Assembly: GCA_002794785.1 (NCBI GenBank)
Contig: NBBA01000003.1
Coordinates: forward strand, 310,001 to 374,000
Origin: Coniferiporia sulphurascens
Lineage: Eukaryota > Basidiomycota > Agaricomycetes > Hymenochaetales > Hymenochaetaceae
DNA length: 64,000 nt
Direction: 5' to 3'
The notes beneath the pieces were generated by a model, which saw only the letters and a program-made list of their open reading frames with translations, ran no database searches and was not told the origin of the DNA. A program made the position numbers and the translations under genes. Of the stretch, positions 28,901-41,755 are shown in pieces (positions within the stretch are counted from its first letter, which is position 1; every line of letters starts with the position of its first letter).

Positions 28901-31310
28901 TCACAAACTTTGCAATAAATCAAAGGCGGTCACTGTGCCGTAAAAATTATCCGTCATCCACTCCTGGGGGATATCCAACGATTGGAAGAACTCGGGTGGG
29001 AGCGTCGACGTCGCCGTCGCAGACGAAATTGGGTCAGGGGGCAGCCAGGACAGCCCAGCCCCTTCCACGCGCTGATCCGTGGACATGCTTGGGGTGCAAC
29101 ATCCCGCACGCTTCGGGATTCGATCCGCTTGTCCTGGCTTCGAGTCCTGCAACACTCGAAGTACTAGAAGCGCCTGCCGAACAATATATCCATGGTCCCT
29201 CTTCTGCGCAGCCTCAAGCAATTCGACCGCAGTATCTCTCTCTTTTCTCCACTCCTCTGCACGCTGGTTATCCGCGTCGCGCAGGAGTGAGATGGTCAGA
29301 GTAATTGCCGCTTCAAATACTAAAAACGAGAGCGAAAGACAGATCTGTCTCCGCCACTTTACAGCCGCGAGGACGTTCTTCTGCGCCTGCAAGAGGTTGA
29401 TTGCAAGGCCCGTCAGTTTGTCGTAATCACACACAAAGTCACCGAGCTGCCCTGCGACGGAACCATCAAGTCTCTCCGATGGCGGTGGTGACACACAGGC
29501 CAGGGATCTGTGGAATAGCATGCGGCATGCGGAAAAATAGCCTGCTATCACGCACCGTTGTGCGCGTAGGTGAGGGTATAGGTGGTCGGAAGAAGTGTCC
29601 GGTTGCCGACAAGCGAAATAATTCGGGAGGGACCCCTCCCACTTTTCCATTATGGCATCGAATTTCGCACCACCATCATCTGTGTCGTGATGCACACTCA
29701 AATACTACGGAACAGTTTTAATCAAGCGCTAAGAAAAATGATATCACTAACCCTGTTTTTTTCCTCGCTAACGGCATCAAGCATTGAACTCATGCAGGCT
29801 TGATAAATTATGTTCGTATTTGTGCTGCCGTCCGAGGCAAGGGAAGTCGGGAAGACTGTTGATAAGGGAACATCGGTATCACGTGCATGGATCATCACCG
29901 GCCTTCCGAGCACGAAGGACAGGAATCTATTATGCAGGAAAAGATTAGGCCGTATAAACACACAAAGGCAACTACCAACTTGTCTTTCTGTGCGCAAAGA
30001 TGCCAAGCAAGACCCCTAAGAGTTTTCTCGTCCTCGTTCATATCCTTCCATTTGGTCCACGCCGGATTGAGATGGAGCCCGCAATTTTGGGCGTTGCGTA
30101 AGGCAGAGCCGATCAATTTCCACGCCTTTGAAGCAGCTGAGTTATAGTAACACTTAAGGAGCAACATCACCATCATACCTCGGTCATCTGTCCCCGCTCG
30201 GACATGTATTCTGCAATGAGGGCCGCCGCAATACATCCATGGGCGGTCCCTTGAGTAAACAGCTCCGGGACCCTTGGGGAAACAAAGGAGGCGCACAGCA
30301 AATCGTCTGCAAGTCGCTTTCCTGCTAAAGCCTGAAGAAAATACTTTCTGCTCTCTTCCTCGGATGTACAAGCTGGAGAAATTGCGAATATCGAGAACAA
30401 AAGAGTTACCCAGTGGAAGTCGATTCTGATCAGAGATGTCAGGTCCGCCTGAATCGTATCCCACATTCCTTTATACGAGTTGAATATGAGCGTTTGAGGA
30501 AGCCCATAGTGCCAGTTTTCGTGTTCAAAAAATTGCGCAATGAGCTGGTCGCAGCGAGGTTTGTCGGGAAATCCAAGGATTAGATTTTGAAGAGAACTAG
30601 TGAATGTGTTCGATATATCGGATGTGTATGGGTTGCTTGTGCAAAAAGGGGGACCAGAGGATTTGTCGGTAGGTATTTGAGGACCAGCAGAATCATCGAG
30701 CTGCTGCTCAGTCAATAAAAGCCGAACGAAGACATCGACCTTGACTAACCCTGTGGAGCGCACAAACTAAAGACCCCGTTCCAAGGAATTCGCCCTGGAA
30801 AAATGAGTCAGACGTAAAGCCGAAATCAAAGCAAAGATTGACATACATGTCTGGCGACCGACAACTGTGCAAGGGCGATGGCCGCTTCCTTTACTTCGTG
30901 GGCCACAGAATTTATAGTCGTCAGGCTGGCAGTACTTGCGAGCGAGGCCGATGGTGAGACCGATCGCCTTGACGCTGCGTCCGTGTTGCTATACGTTTTT
31001 GCAGCGGATCTGGATCCCTTACTGGAGGGTGCATTTGCTGCTGTTTTCTGTGCGCCGGGGGGACGTGCAGGAGATGGACGAGCGAAAGGCTCGAGCTCCC
31101 AGCGGCATAAATGCTCGACTCCACGGCTTCTACACAAACCACATGGCTGCTCTCTGTCGCATTTCTTCGAACGCGTTGGGCTAAGCTTGTGAAAGGCGCA
31201 AGCTGAAGAATTAAACAAGTACTGACCTGCCTTCGTCTAGTGCACTCGACGCAGCTGACCCTTAGTCTCCTTCGAGTCCTTTTCTTAGGTGCCTCTGAAG
31301 CTGTAGACAT
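28901..31310 (-). CDS. Zn2Cys6 transcription factor, tandem copy B
   Basis: Paralogue of copy A. Start at 31310 (MSTASEAPKKRTRRRLRVS). Zinc cluster CVECTRRRQ | KCDREQPCGLCRSRGVEHLC, cysteines about residues 20, 23, 30, 36, 39 and 48, split by an intron at the same Q/K position as copy A. A second AG 21 nt upstream of the chosen acceptor would insert LSPTRSK in frame and spoil the CX6C spacing. The middle domain matches copy A block by block: DFHWVTLLFSIFAI, EEESRKYFLQALAGKRLADDLL, AWKLIGSALRNAQNCGLH, FLSFVLGRPVMIHARDTDVPL and DYDKLTGLAINLLQAQKN. It ends TVTAFDLLQSL. No inactivating change seen, so both copies appear functional. It diverges from the GH63-like gene across 606 bp. Confidence 0.88.
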
Positions 31311-31916
31311 ACTTGCTGCGCGATGCGATCTTGGCTAGGACGTTGGCTTTGAAGGTCCTTTGGATGCTGTAAGCAAATGAGCACGGTGCTGTGATAAGCC
31401 CGAAATGTCGGTGGTAGCACTTACGGGGACCAGTTGCCTGGGAACCGGGATCCCTAAGGGTCTAGTATAATAATATCCGGCTTCTCTCGGAGTCCTTGGC
31501 AGTACAAAATGTCCAGTTTCAGCCCAGCTTTCCCCGATCCAAGAAAAAGATGGGTGGCGACGCCACTCCTTCAGCAGACCTTAGAGATGCAGAGCAACAA
31601 AACAGTGGCAATAGCTTGAGTAATGGAACCGGCAGTGAAATCCTATTTACATAATTTCAAAATAGCCGAGCGGAGCCCCGAAATCTAGAATGTCCCCTTT
31701 TGGTAGCACATATGATACTTATGACGTTGATCAAGTGCTGCTTCTCTACTTCCGCGCTACAGGGCATACTACTTCAGACTCTCGCCACTGCTCGCAATTT
31801 GTCCGCGTCGTCGATTCCTGTCGCCGCCGTTGTATTTGCTCCCATCGTCGGAGTTTCCCCCTCCTACTGAGGTTGTTCAACGTTCCCATCTCTCTGTCAC
31901 CGTACCGCTGCATCCG
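31311..31916. promoter_or_regulatory. Divergent promoter region, regulator B / GH63-like gene
   Basis: 606 bp between divergent starts. No binding site stands out by eye (I looked for paired CGG triplets, the usual Zn2Cys6 target, and found no convincing spaced pair). An upstream in-frame extension of the GH63-like ORF to 31830 lacks an ATG. Confidence 0.4.
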
Positions 31917-34900
31917 ATGAGCACAGCAAAGAACATCCAGGCCAAGGTCTTCGGCAGCCAGGACTCCTCTCCGAACTATACGCGTTCTCCTACTCAAGGG
32001 ATTTCACCACCGTCGGATCCCCCGCCACTGTCGATACACATCCCTAAGCCTCCGCCACTCCAGTTCAAGCAAAGGCCAGTCCAGGATTCGCCACCTTTGA
32101 AACAGAAAGTCACCAATGGGGCCGCCAGAAAGTCCACTACGTTCAAGGAGCGATTGCTAAGAACACTTGGTACCCGTTATGATGGAGTCGAGCGCTATCG
32201 TTTAGAAGAAGACGAGAAGAAGGAGAAACACTGGAAGCGCTGGGGCCCTTATTTGAGCGAGCGTCAATGGGTGAGTGTTGCCTTTCAAGGTGTCCTCTAT
32301 ATGCGCCCTCAACCAGCTCTTCAACGCTGTAGGCCACAGTACGTGAAGATTACTCCTCGAATGGCGATGCCTGGTCGCATTTTCCCCATTCTCAAGCGAG
32401 GTCACGCGCATATAGGTGGGGTGAGGACGGTATCGCAGGTATCTCGGACAATCACCAACGTCTTTGCTTCGCTCTGTCTTTTTGGAACGGCGTCGATCCT
32501 ATCCTAAAGGAACGTCTATTTGGCGTCACAGGACACCAAGGAAATCATGGCGAGGACGTCAAGGAACTCTATTACTATCTAGACTCGACGCCAACGCACT
32601 CTTACATGAAATATCTTTACAAGTATCCACAACGTCCGTATCCTTACGAGCAGCTTGTAGGAGAAAACGCTAGTAGATCTAGAGACGTCTCTGAGTACGA
32701 GATCTTGGACACTGGAATCTTCGATGACAACCGTTATTGGGACATTTTCGTTGAAGTAAGTTTATCGAGACTATCGTGAATTAGAGCCCTTTAACATGTG
32801 ACAATCCAGTACGCTAAGGAAGAAGACAATCCTGATTCTATCTATGTTCGTGTGACAGCGTATAATCGGGGGCCTGACGCCGCCGCATTACATATACTTC
32901 CTCAGCTGTGGTTCCCTAACACATGGTCTTGGTCACTCCCTCGTCCAGAGAAGCCCATTCTTACGGGTCATGGAAACAGTACTGTTACGGCATCTCATCC
33001 AACTTTAGGAAAAACACATATGTATTGTCTATCCTCGCCACTCCCGATTGGTCCAGACGACGAAGCTGAGGTCATACTATCCGACGAGGACGATTCTGTC
33101 TACCCAACACTTCTCTTTACAGAAAATGAAACAAACTTTCAGCGTCTGTATGGGGGGAAGAATGAAAGCGATTATGCGAAAGACGCCTTTCATGACCACG
33201 TAATCGCCTCCCACCGTCCAAAGGTCAAAGGAGATGAATTTTTCGTCAAGATACATTCAAATCCAAGCAACACAGACGACGAAGAGGATGAACAGGGCCC
33301 TCGTACACCCTATCCCGTTGAAAGGGGATTTGTCAACCCAGAGAAGAAAGGGACGAAGTCTGCTGCGCACTACGTTTTTGAGAGTGTACCCGGGAACGGG
33401 GGATGCGCAGTCGTGCGCTTGAAGCTTACGCCGAACAAGCCGAGCAAGGACGAATCGCTATCTGATGAAGGTCTTTTTGACGAAATTATCGAAGAACGCC
33501 GGGAAGAGGCGGACGAATTTTATAACAATTTAGCAGGTAGCGGGATCACTGACGATTTTAGGCAGATCATGAGGCAAGCTCTCGGCGGAATGCTTTGGAG
33601 TAAACAGTTCTACCAGTTCATTCAGAAGCCGTGGATAGAGGGTGATCCCGCTCAGCCCCCACCGCCTCCTGAGCGCAAATGGGTACGGAATCGAGTAAGT
33701 CTCTCAATTTGAATTCTCCCTGCTGACGATGCTCATAGCAATAGGACTGGCGTCATTTACATGTAGCGGATATTTTATCGATGCCGGATAAATGGGAATA
33801 CCCATTCTTTGCAGCCTGGGACACAGCATTCCATTGCATCCCACTCGCGATGGTCGACCCTTCTTTCGCAAAGAACCAACTTAAGCTCTTGGTCCGTGAG
33901 TGGTACATGAAACCAGACGGCCAAATACCCGCATACGAGTGGAATTTTGGTGATGTAAACCCTCCTGTGCATGCCTGGTTTGTCTTATTTTTTGTAACAA
34001 ATTCGACGCGAATGCAGTATGATCTCATTTAATGAGCAGGGCTACTTTCCGGGTTTTCAAGATCGAACGCAAGTTGTTTGGTAAGGAAGATGTTTCTTTC
34101 CTTGAAAGTGTTTTCCAGAAACTGCTCCTGAACTTCACTTGGTGTGTAAGACGGATGCCATCATCGCTGAATTTTATATTAAACATCAATTTTCGATTAC
34201 AGGTGGGTGAACCGAAAGGATGCCGGCGGTCTCAACGTTTTTGAGGGTGGCTTCCTCGGATTGGACAATATTGGTGCATTTAATCGCTCGGAACCCTTAC
34301 CGACCGGAGGGACCCTTCGACAATCGGATGGCACGGCTTGGATGGCATTCTATTGCTTGAATATGTGGGTTGTATTCAAACGATTATTCAATGTTTCAAC
34401 GCCTCACATTTTCACTCAATTAGGCTTAATATGGCTCTTGAGCTTGCAAAGCACAACCCTGTATACGAAGACATAGCGTCCAAATTTTTCGAGCACTTCA
34501 TCTTCATTTCAGATGCCATGACATACAAAGGATCAGACGATGAAGAATTGTCTCTGTGGAACGAGCAGGATGGCTTCTACTACGACGCTATCTCGTTTGG
34601 CCCGGGAAATTCCATGCAAATGCCAGTCAGGAGCCTGGTCGGGCTGATCCCCTTGTATGCTACCCTCACTCTGGAGCCTTCGGTAATCAACAGGTTCCCT
34701 GGATTCAAGAAAAGGATGGAGTGGTTCATTGAAAACAGACCGGAGGTTTCCCAGAGAAATATGGCAAATATGAAATGTACGTCCAGCTGTTTTGTGCTCT
34801 ATATAGGCCTGGCTCAGCTTCTACAGACGGCGGGAAGGGAGATCGCCGGCTACTGGCCTTGACGAGTAAAGATCGGCTTGTCAAAATATTGGAGAAGATG

Positions 34901-35839
34901 TTGGACGAAGACGAGTTCCTCAGTGATTATGGCATTCGTTCGTGAGTTTTATTTATTGCGAGGTATATCCTATACCAATGGCAAATATATAAAGGCTTTC
35001 CAAAATGCACAAAGAACGGCCATGGGGAATGGACGTCAATGGTCAGCGTTACGAAGTCGGTTATTGGCCGGGTGACTCTCTTTCGGGGATGTTTGGTGGG
35101 AATTCAAATTGGCGTGGACCGATTTGGGTGGCTACATTCCATAAAATCTGAAATTTTTTTACATTGTTAATTGATTTTCTCACAGCTTGCGACGAATTTC
35201 CTTCTCATAGAATCCCTGCAACGATATTATCAATACTACGGCGACGATTTACAGGTTGAGTGTCCGACTGGCAGTGGAGATTTTATGAACCTTGCCTCTG
35301 TTGCCGAAGAAATTCAGCACCGAATAATACACATTTTTGGACGCGACATAGAAGGAAAGCGAGCTGCGAATGGAGGTAGTGAGAAACTCGATGACGACTC
35401 CCACTTCCGGGACTATCTGCAATTTTACGAAGTAGGTCTGAAATTCTGCACGCAATAAGCTGTACTAATACCGGCATCTGGCAGTTCTTCCATGCAGATG
35501 ACGGGCGGGGATTAGGAGCGTCGCACCAGACGGGATGGACGGGGCTTGTCGCATTCCACATAATGCAGAGCGGCGTTACTTGTCGTTTACCCAGGACGCC
35601 TAAAAGTATGTTTTTATTTATTTTTATGACCACTACCATTCTGATTCGGTTGTCCAGCTCCACGTAGCCTTGCCAAGCATTACTTCGATGTAAGTTCGCA
35701 CTCAGACAAAAATGTTTCCTAATTATGCTTATACTGCACGAAGGAAAATATCGACTCTCGGTCAGAATACGGAGATGACTCAGCGATCCCCCAGACGCCA
35801 TACAGTGCTCTGGGAGACACCTCGCCTGACGCGCTATGA
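31917..35839 (+). CDS. Glycoside hydrolase family 63-like protein (six-hairpin fold)
   Basis: Start [15 protein letters not shown]; ends GDTSPDAL at 35839. At least twelve exons, with canonical junctions checked for most (e.g. RQW|ATVRED, FVE|YAKEED, VRNR|DWRHL, IW|LATNFLL). Conserved blocks are [176 protein letters not shown] and [11 protein letters not shown]. These match fungal proteins assigned to GH63 or the MGH1-like hydrolase group. There is no signal peptide, so unlike ER glucosidase I it is probably cytosolic. Substrate unknown; glucosidic or mannosylated oligosaccharides are possible. Confidence 0.85.
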
Positions 35840-36470
35840 TAGATTCTTAGACTTACAGACATTTAGATTTTTACATATACACGCCGCTGTCGAATCTGTT
35901 GTCCCCAACAAGAACGAGCTATGGACCGTAACAAACATATATACTATGTCACTTTGCGGTAGCTATGCCGCTAGAACATGTATTACGAAATTCTGCCGGT
36001 GTCCTTGACATTTTGAATCTTGACCAAAGCGTTATTTATGTTTTTCCTGTAACTGTTCTGTGAATGACGTTCTCGCACCCACTTGAAGACATAGCGCGGA
36101 TCGAATAATGCTTTGAGACTCGACGTCTCGAAATACAGCATGGTCCTACATGTATTGGGTTTCGAGTATTTCTACCTCGAGATGGTCCCCAGTGAAATAA
36201 CTCACATCGTCCCGTCCGATATAAAAGAGTAGTAACATCAGAGCAAATGGAACAACACTCAGACTGTCCCATTCATGCGTGTAATAGTACGATAATGATA
36301 CAGTATATTGGGCATGTTAATTTATCTATGGAAATAATCAACAATATCAAGTGCATTAGCGGCTCCAGAATACAAGTGGATAGAAAATTGCTGGCAAAGA
36401 AAGAATGTGTGTCTCTTGTGTATGTACTAAAACTTAAAAGAAATAGGGATGCTCAAAGGGAAAAAGGACG
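35840..36470. other. Convergent intergenic region
   Basis: 631 bp between two 3' ends. AT-rich with scattered direct short repeats; no gene or structured RNA recognised. Confidence 0.45.
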
Positions 36471-38822
36471 TTACTCGTCAGCTTGGTTAGCAACTCGAAG
36501 AGTCCTTTGGGATGCTTCTGGACGAATTGAAGGCAGCGGAGGAGGCGCCTGAACAGAGAACACTTCCCGTCAGCAACATTCACTGGTTTGAAAGTTTTTT
36601 GTCAAGACAGCTTACTTCGGTCACAGGAGATAATGTTGTTGCAGGCCGTTCGGATATCTCACTCGTCAGCACTGTGGATGGCGCATATGCCGAACCTGAG
36701 CTGCTCGAGCCCGGCTTCGCAAAGAAGAAGTTGTATCCTGTCCGTACAATGCGTGAGTTGCGCAGGGAGCGCTTCCTCTTTTTCTTTGCGCCGTCAGACG
36801 ACTTCTGTTGTGATACGGTCTGGCCCGGGACCACTGGCAAAGGATGGCGACCCAATCGAATCGGATCCCCGGTCCGGTCCTTACCGGATGCCTTCTTCGG
36901 GCGACGCGATTGCGACTTGTCTCCCGAACCGGATTTACGATGGGAGCCGTCACGTGGTGAATGCCGTCGGTGTTTTCTGTTTCTAGTGGTGGAATCGGAG
37001 CCGTTGTGTGGTGACTTGCCATTCGATTTGGCTTTACTCGAAGAGCCATCATACGGCGACCCACCATTTGATACATTTTTGCCAGCTTGGTTGCTATAAG
37101 GCACCCTGCTGCTCGATGCATCCCTGCTTGAGCCGCGGTCGTAAGATGCCCTGCCACTGGATGTACTGTCCCTGGAATTGAGGTTGTAGGGCACAATTAC
37201 GGCGAATTGGTTACCCTTGTGGTTGGATGAATCGGAGTGACTGTCGCGGGCGATGCGTGAACCAGACGTCACGCTGCCAAATGCTGACGTTCGTCCAGTT
37301 CGCGAGTGCGTTTGCAAGGGAATATCGTCGTCAATATCAAATTTGTCAAGGTTTGAAATCGTGACATGTTTCAGCGAATGACCCAGTCGCCGCCTTCGCA
37401 GCCACAGCCAAAGACCCAGGAGAAGGATGGCCATGAAGACCAGTGCACCACAAAGACCTCCAATTAAGGCCGATTTTGTACTGCAATTTCATCCAAATCA
37501 ATTGTTTAATCGACGGAATGAAGTATTTGTGGACCTACTTTTTGGGGCCAGATCCTGCAGACCCACTCGTGGTGTCCCGCCGAACGCTATCGTGACAGAC
37601 ACAACTGCGTAAGCGATTTAAATATACAATGAATCTGGATTAAGCACACACTGGGTTAGAGCATTTACGGTTACAATCTCAGCATGGTCAATCGACAACA
37701 TGTGATTCACTGAGTCTCTAGAGTCGGAAGGACCATTTGTAATCCGCACGACATGTTGTCCAGACCCAAGATTAACCCCGTAATATAACAATTGGCTAGT
37801 TTCGTTGGCTTGTCGGGTCGCATTGTACGTGGTGGCCACCCCGCCATCCATCTGAACATCGTAAAAGCCACATGACGGACCTATGGACCCGAATACAGAG
37901 ACAGCATCGCCTAAAAAAGTGCGCGTGTTAGTTCACGGACGAAGACTTTCAGCAGAAACCAAATTCCCATTTACCCTGAATAAAGTCATCAGTACAGGAT
38001 TACTTAAGGTGAGAAAGCACGTACTTCAAATTCGAGGGCAACATAGTCCCCAGGCACATCTGTGGACCTAGGATTTGCAAAGTTAGCTCTTGGAGAGAAT
38101 AGAGCTGACTTGGTGGCTCACAAGCCTGCCTCGTCTTTGGCGTTATTCCAGCCCGAGCCAGAGATCCGAAAAGGAGAGGAACTTGTTGCTGGTACTGCTG
38201 TTTGATTCAGCGTGTAATTATCTTGGCCCAACTCTGTCTCCCATCTAATCTGAGTACAATGATATTAGGCTAGTCCATTGTAAAGGGTAGCTATAGACAT
38301 AGTTTAGTGGAATTTAACGTACAAAGTCAATATCGAGAAACGTCTCGGTGCCACTTCCCTCGTTCTTCAGCACGACCTCGTGCGTACCCAAGACTAGGTT
38401 TGACGCCCCAAAAAGGACTACCTGGAATTCATCCTCTGCGCATGCGTATGATCAGTACCGGCGGTACAAAGTAACGGCTGCGAAGCGTACTAACCTCCTT
38501 CTGGGACGTTTCCCGAGTAAAACTCCCGGTCCGCCCCGTCAAGGGTCACGGAGTAGGTTCCATGGTTGGATCTTCTCGTACCATATAGCCATACGCCAGT
38601 ACCGTTAAATGCGAAGGTTGCAGTAGCATTCGGCAAGTCGGTCAGAGTGGAAGTGCCTCCCGTATAACTGCCGGATTATGGGTCAAAGAGTCAATGGCCG
38701 AACTAGAACACTCACTTCGCTGCCCCAGGGTCAGCCGCAGACGTCCCAAGATGCCATTGCTCCGCCGGACTAAAGGTAATTAGCGGGTTCGTGTCGTCTA
38801 TGGTCGTATTTAATCTAGTCAT
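36471..38822 (-). CDS. Single-pass membrane protein with beta-sandwich-like ectodomains and basic cytoplasmic tail
   Basis: Minimal start is the ATG at 38822 (MTRLNTTIDDTNPLITFSP). The family normally has a signal peptide, so a further 5' exon in 38945-39070 is possible; I could not fix its frame. Ectodomain blocks are EQWHLGTSAADPGAAK, FNGTGVWLYGTRRSNHGTYSV, GTHEVVLKNEGSGTETFLDI, GDAVSVFGSIGPSCGFYDVQ and LLYYGVNLGSGQHVVRITNG, with several N-glycosylation sequons. A 16-nt exon encodes EGKWEFG at the junctions. The TM segment is ALIGGLCGALVFMAILLLGLWLW followed by RRRR. The tail is Ser/Arg/Lys-rich. The last exon (36471-36548) adds PPPLPSIRPEASQR. Common in Agaricomycetes as an uncharacterised family; role unknown, perhaps wall or surface sensing. 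Confidence 0.75.
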
Positions 38823-39242
38823 TTACGGGTGCCAGATCTCCTCGGATGGTGGGCACCGATGCTAAGCGTGAAGGATCCAGCGCGTGAGCGACCAGCGGTC
38901 CTACTTAATACTTACTTTGGGTGCGCCCCGTCTGAGATCCGCACAGCCCGGTACCATGATAGTAGCGTTCGCCGCTTCCCTGAGATCGCCTTGATGGAGG
39001 AGGCACTGGACGAAAACCATCAACTGTTCCATTGTCGTGAAGGTCTCAGCAGGGAACCATTGGCAGGGTCGCACCTGAGAAACCGGGTATGAAAGAAAAC
39101 GAGTTACTAATAGATAGTAAAGATATCATAACACAGGCAATACAGCAAGAACCAAAGGGATAATAAAGGAGAACAAATCTCGAGTCGTTTCGTGGCACCC
39201 CCCCTTTCACCTGCATTTTTTAGTGATGACGAACGTGCACGA
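38823..39242. other. Region upstream of the membrane protein gene, possible missing 5' exon
   Basis: About 420 bp. On the minus strand a stretch at roughly 38923-39060 ends in a GTAAGT donor, and an AG directly precedes the ATTAAATACG at the minimal start region. Joining them in phase 2 reads RAVRISDGAHPKLNTTIDD without a clear start. Left unresolved. Confidence 0.35.
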
Positions 39243-41399
39243 TTACTCTTGAGTTACCGGCTGATCGCCTGTCGCTACCCCTCTGCCGCGTGCGCCTGAA
39301 TAGACGGAATCAGTCATGATACCATCACATCTTGATCCACAAGGATGAATGCCAAACATACCACGATCCCGGTCAAATCCTCCCCGCCCACGACCTCGCC
39401 CACGACCCCTGTGCTCGCCGTCCGAATTGCCTCTCCAGCTGCCGCCCTCACCATCCTGATGGGGTCGCCCACGCCCACCTTTGAATTCGATTTTTCCATT
39501 AGCTTCATCGCAACACGAGAACGAGTTGCTTACCGCGACCGCCACGGAAATTGCCGCGCTCGCCGCCCCGGTCACCGCCCCGGAAGGCACCACGATCACC
39601 GCCACGGAAGCTACCACGCTCTCCGCCACGGAAAGCGCCTCGCTCTCCACCGCGCTCGCCACCACGGAAACCACGGCCACGACCACGCCCGCGCCCACCT
39701 TTCGCTTGCGTGAAACCATCATCGTCAGCAGAAGGTTGTAAGGGGACGCTTGATGCAGCGTTCGTCGCGGCCAACTCAGATGACTCGGCCACTGTTGATG
39801 ACTTCCAGGCTTTCTGAGACTCCACCGGCGCAGGTTCAACGATTGGAGTCGCAGATCCTGATGTGCCAAAACTAGCATGCAGGCCGTCAATAGAGGGAAG
39901 ACCGCCTTCGTCGTCAGCCCAATCAAGGGCACCGTTGGTAGGCGCAACGTGAACCTGAGCCTTCACATAGTCAGCAAATGTAGGCCAGTAAAGACGAATA
40001 ATATACCTCAGCAACTTCATCGGAAGTATAGGACCCATTAAGGTCTACAGGCGGCTCAACCTGCGTGGGTGTCTCCGCAGCATCTTCCCTTTCCACCCAC
40101 TCCGCGCCATTTTCAAATGAGACCGGTTCGCTGTCGAGTTCACTCTCCTGCATGAAACGGAAGTTCATTGCTCCCGTCCCACCAGAGACACTGCCGGCAC
40201 CACTTGGAAGGATGCCGCCGATTGCCTGTTCCGGTTCGGCTGCAGTCGTTTCTACAGCAGCGCTATCAAACACAGCTTGCGTAACATCCTCAGGTTCAGC
40301 TGGTGTTTCCTCATGAATTGGAGGATTCATAAAGGCATCCACAATTTCAATGAGGCGAATATCTACGCGGACAGGAATTTTTAATATTATGCTGAACACT
40401 GGTTGCCTTATTATATACTCACAGGAGACACCTTCAATATCACCTTCACCGAGTAAGAAACCCGACACAACGCCATGTTTGGACTCCGCTTCCTGGGAAA
40501 GAAGTGCATTTGCAGATGCGTAAATTGCCCTAATTTCATCTTCGGGAAGGTTAAGTGCTTGCACAGACGGCTCAGAATTCGAAAGTGAAGAGTGTAATCG
40601 GATGAAGTCAAGTATCTGCGCAGTGCGTACGGTATGTGCTTTCTGTATACACGGGCAATTGTGAGATATAAACGAAAGCACAAAGAAGACAGACACGCAC
40701 TTGAGCGGCAGCCAATGTGTCCGCAATTCGCTGCCTTTTCACCTCCTCAAACTCGGCTTGCCTGCGCGCAGCTTCCGCCGTGTTCTCAGCCTCCAGTACC
40801 TAATAAGCAGGATTCCAATGAGTAAATGTCGATTAATGTCGAGTAAATCAAACATACTTCCACAGCTTTCCTTGTCTCTTCAAGCTCCCTGCGAACAGCT
40901 TCCAACGAGGGCAAAGTTGCTAGCGTTTTCTTCTGATCATCGTTAAGCTCAGCAGGCGGTTTACCCGAGTATGTATGGATGCGTGTCTAGTATAACAAGA
41001 ACAGGGAAATCAAAGATGATTATTAGCAGAAAGTAAATACTCAACAACATTCAACGAACTCACAATTTTCTTTCCCAAAGCCTTAAGTCTCTTGTTTAGC
41101 AGGTCGACAACAGGGCTGGGCTTTACGGCGAAAATCTCCTCTGTTTCTTCCTTCGGTGGTTCTGGTTGTGCTACCAGCCCTTCCGCGACCGCGCCGGATT
41201 TTATATCCGCCTCCTCGGGCGCCTTTTCCGTCAGCGCTGCAGCATGAATATCGGGTATTTCAATGGGGAGAACAGTGGGCGTAGTCGGCTCGTCTTCCCC
41301 GTCTTTCTTTACTGTCCTGCGCTTTTTCTTCTGCGCCTTGGAGAGCGACGTCACAGGCGGGGCACCGGGAACGATCCTCTGAGCAGCTTCCGCGGACAT
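39243..41399 (-). CDS. RGG-box protein with N-terminal coiled coil (Caprin-like candidate)
   Basis: Start MSAEAAQRIVPGAPPVTSL at 41399. The following SLSKAQKKKRRTVKKDGEDE is basic. A helical block follows: PVVDLLNKRLKALGKKI | TRIHTYSGKPPAELNDDQKKTLATLPSLE, then REELEET-type coiled coil and RRQAEFEEVKRQRIADTLAAAQ. A middle helical part (TVRTAQILDFIRLHSSLS) and an acidic Ala/Glu/Pro-rich linker follow, then SADDDGFTQAKGGRGRG and about eleven RGG/RGx repeats (39534-39703), more RGG in the next exon, and the end ARGRGVATGDQPVTQE. The LNDDQ block next to a coiled coil recalls the Caprin HR1 region; together with RGG boxes this suggests a cytoplasmic mRNA-binding or granule protein. That is inference, since no RRM or KH domain is visible. 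Confidence 0.75.
39534..39703 (-). repeat. RGG-box coding repeat
   Basis: Degenerate tandem array of FRGGERG / FRGGDRG units, 7-10 residues each, visible in DNA as repeated CCACGGAAAG/CGCTCTCC blocks on the plus strand. Arginine-glycine boxes bind RNA and are methylation targets. Confidence 0.8.
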
Positions 41400-41755
41400 T
41401 GTAGAGTTGTCTTCTGTCCTGATCTTCAAGTAAACTGGTTCAAAAGGGGAGTCCGATGGTGGAAAGGTGAGTGCAGTAAGCGGAGTAAGTAGCGGTGAGC
41501 GTGTCTCGATGGTCCTTGTAAAAAGTACTTGGGTTGAAGGCTTGACGCGTAGCACGTCTTGATCTGGAGCGTGAGAAATTTCCTGCAAACTCTAAGACTA
41601 CTGAATCCTAGGATCCGGAATTTAGTCCTTGGTTTTCGAGGCTGTACGTGTACCTAAAGGTCAGCTGGAGGCGCTGGTACGTTCTTTCATCTTATTAAAC
41701 CTACTATGTTACAGTGTATTGAAATCGATTTAAGTCTTCCCAGATTCCATCCTAA
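41400..41755. other. Intergenic region between RGG gene and dehydrogenase
   Basis: 356 bp, RGG-gene promoter plus dehydrogenase 3' end. An in-frame ORF extends upstream of 41399 on the minus strand but crosses to 41588 without conserved content; kept as 5' UTR. Confidence 0.4.
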
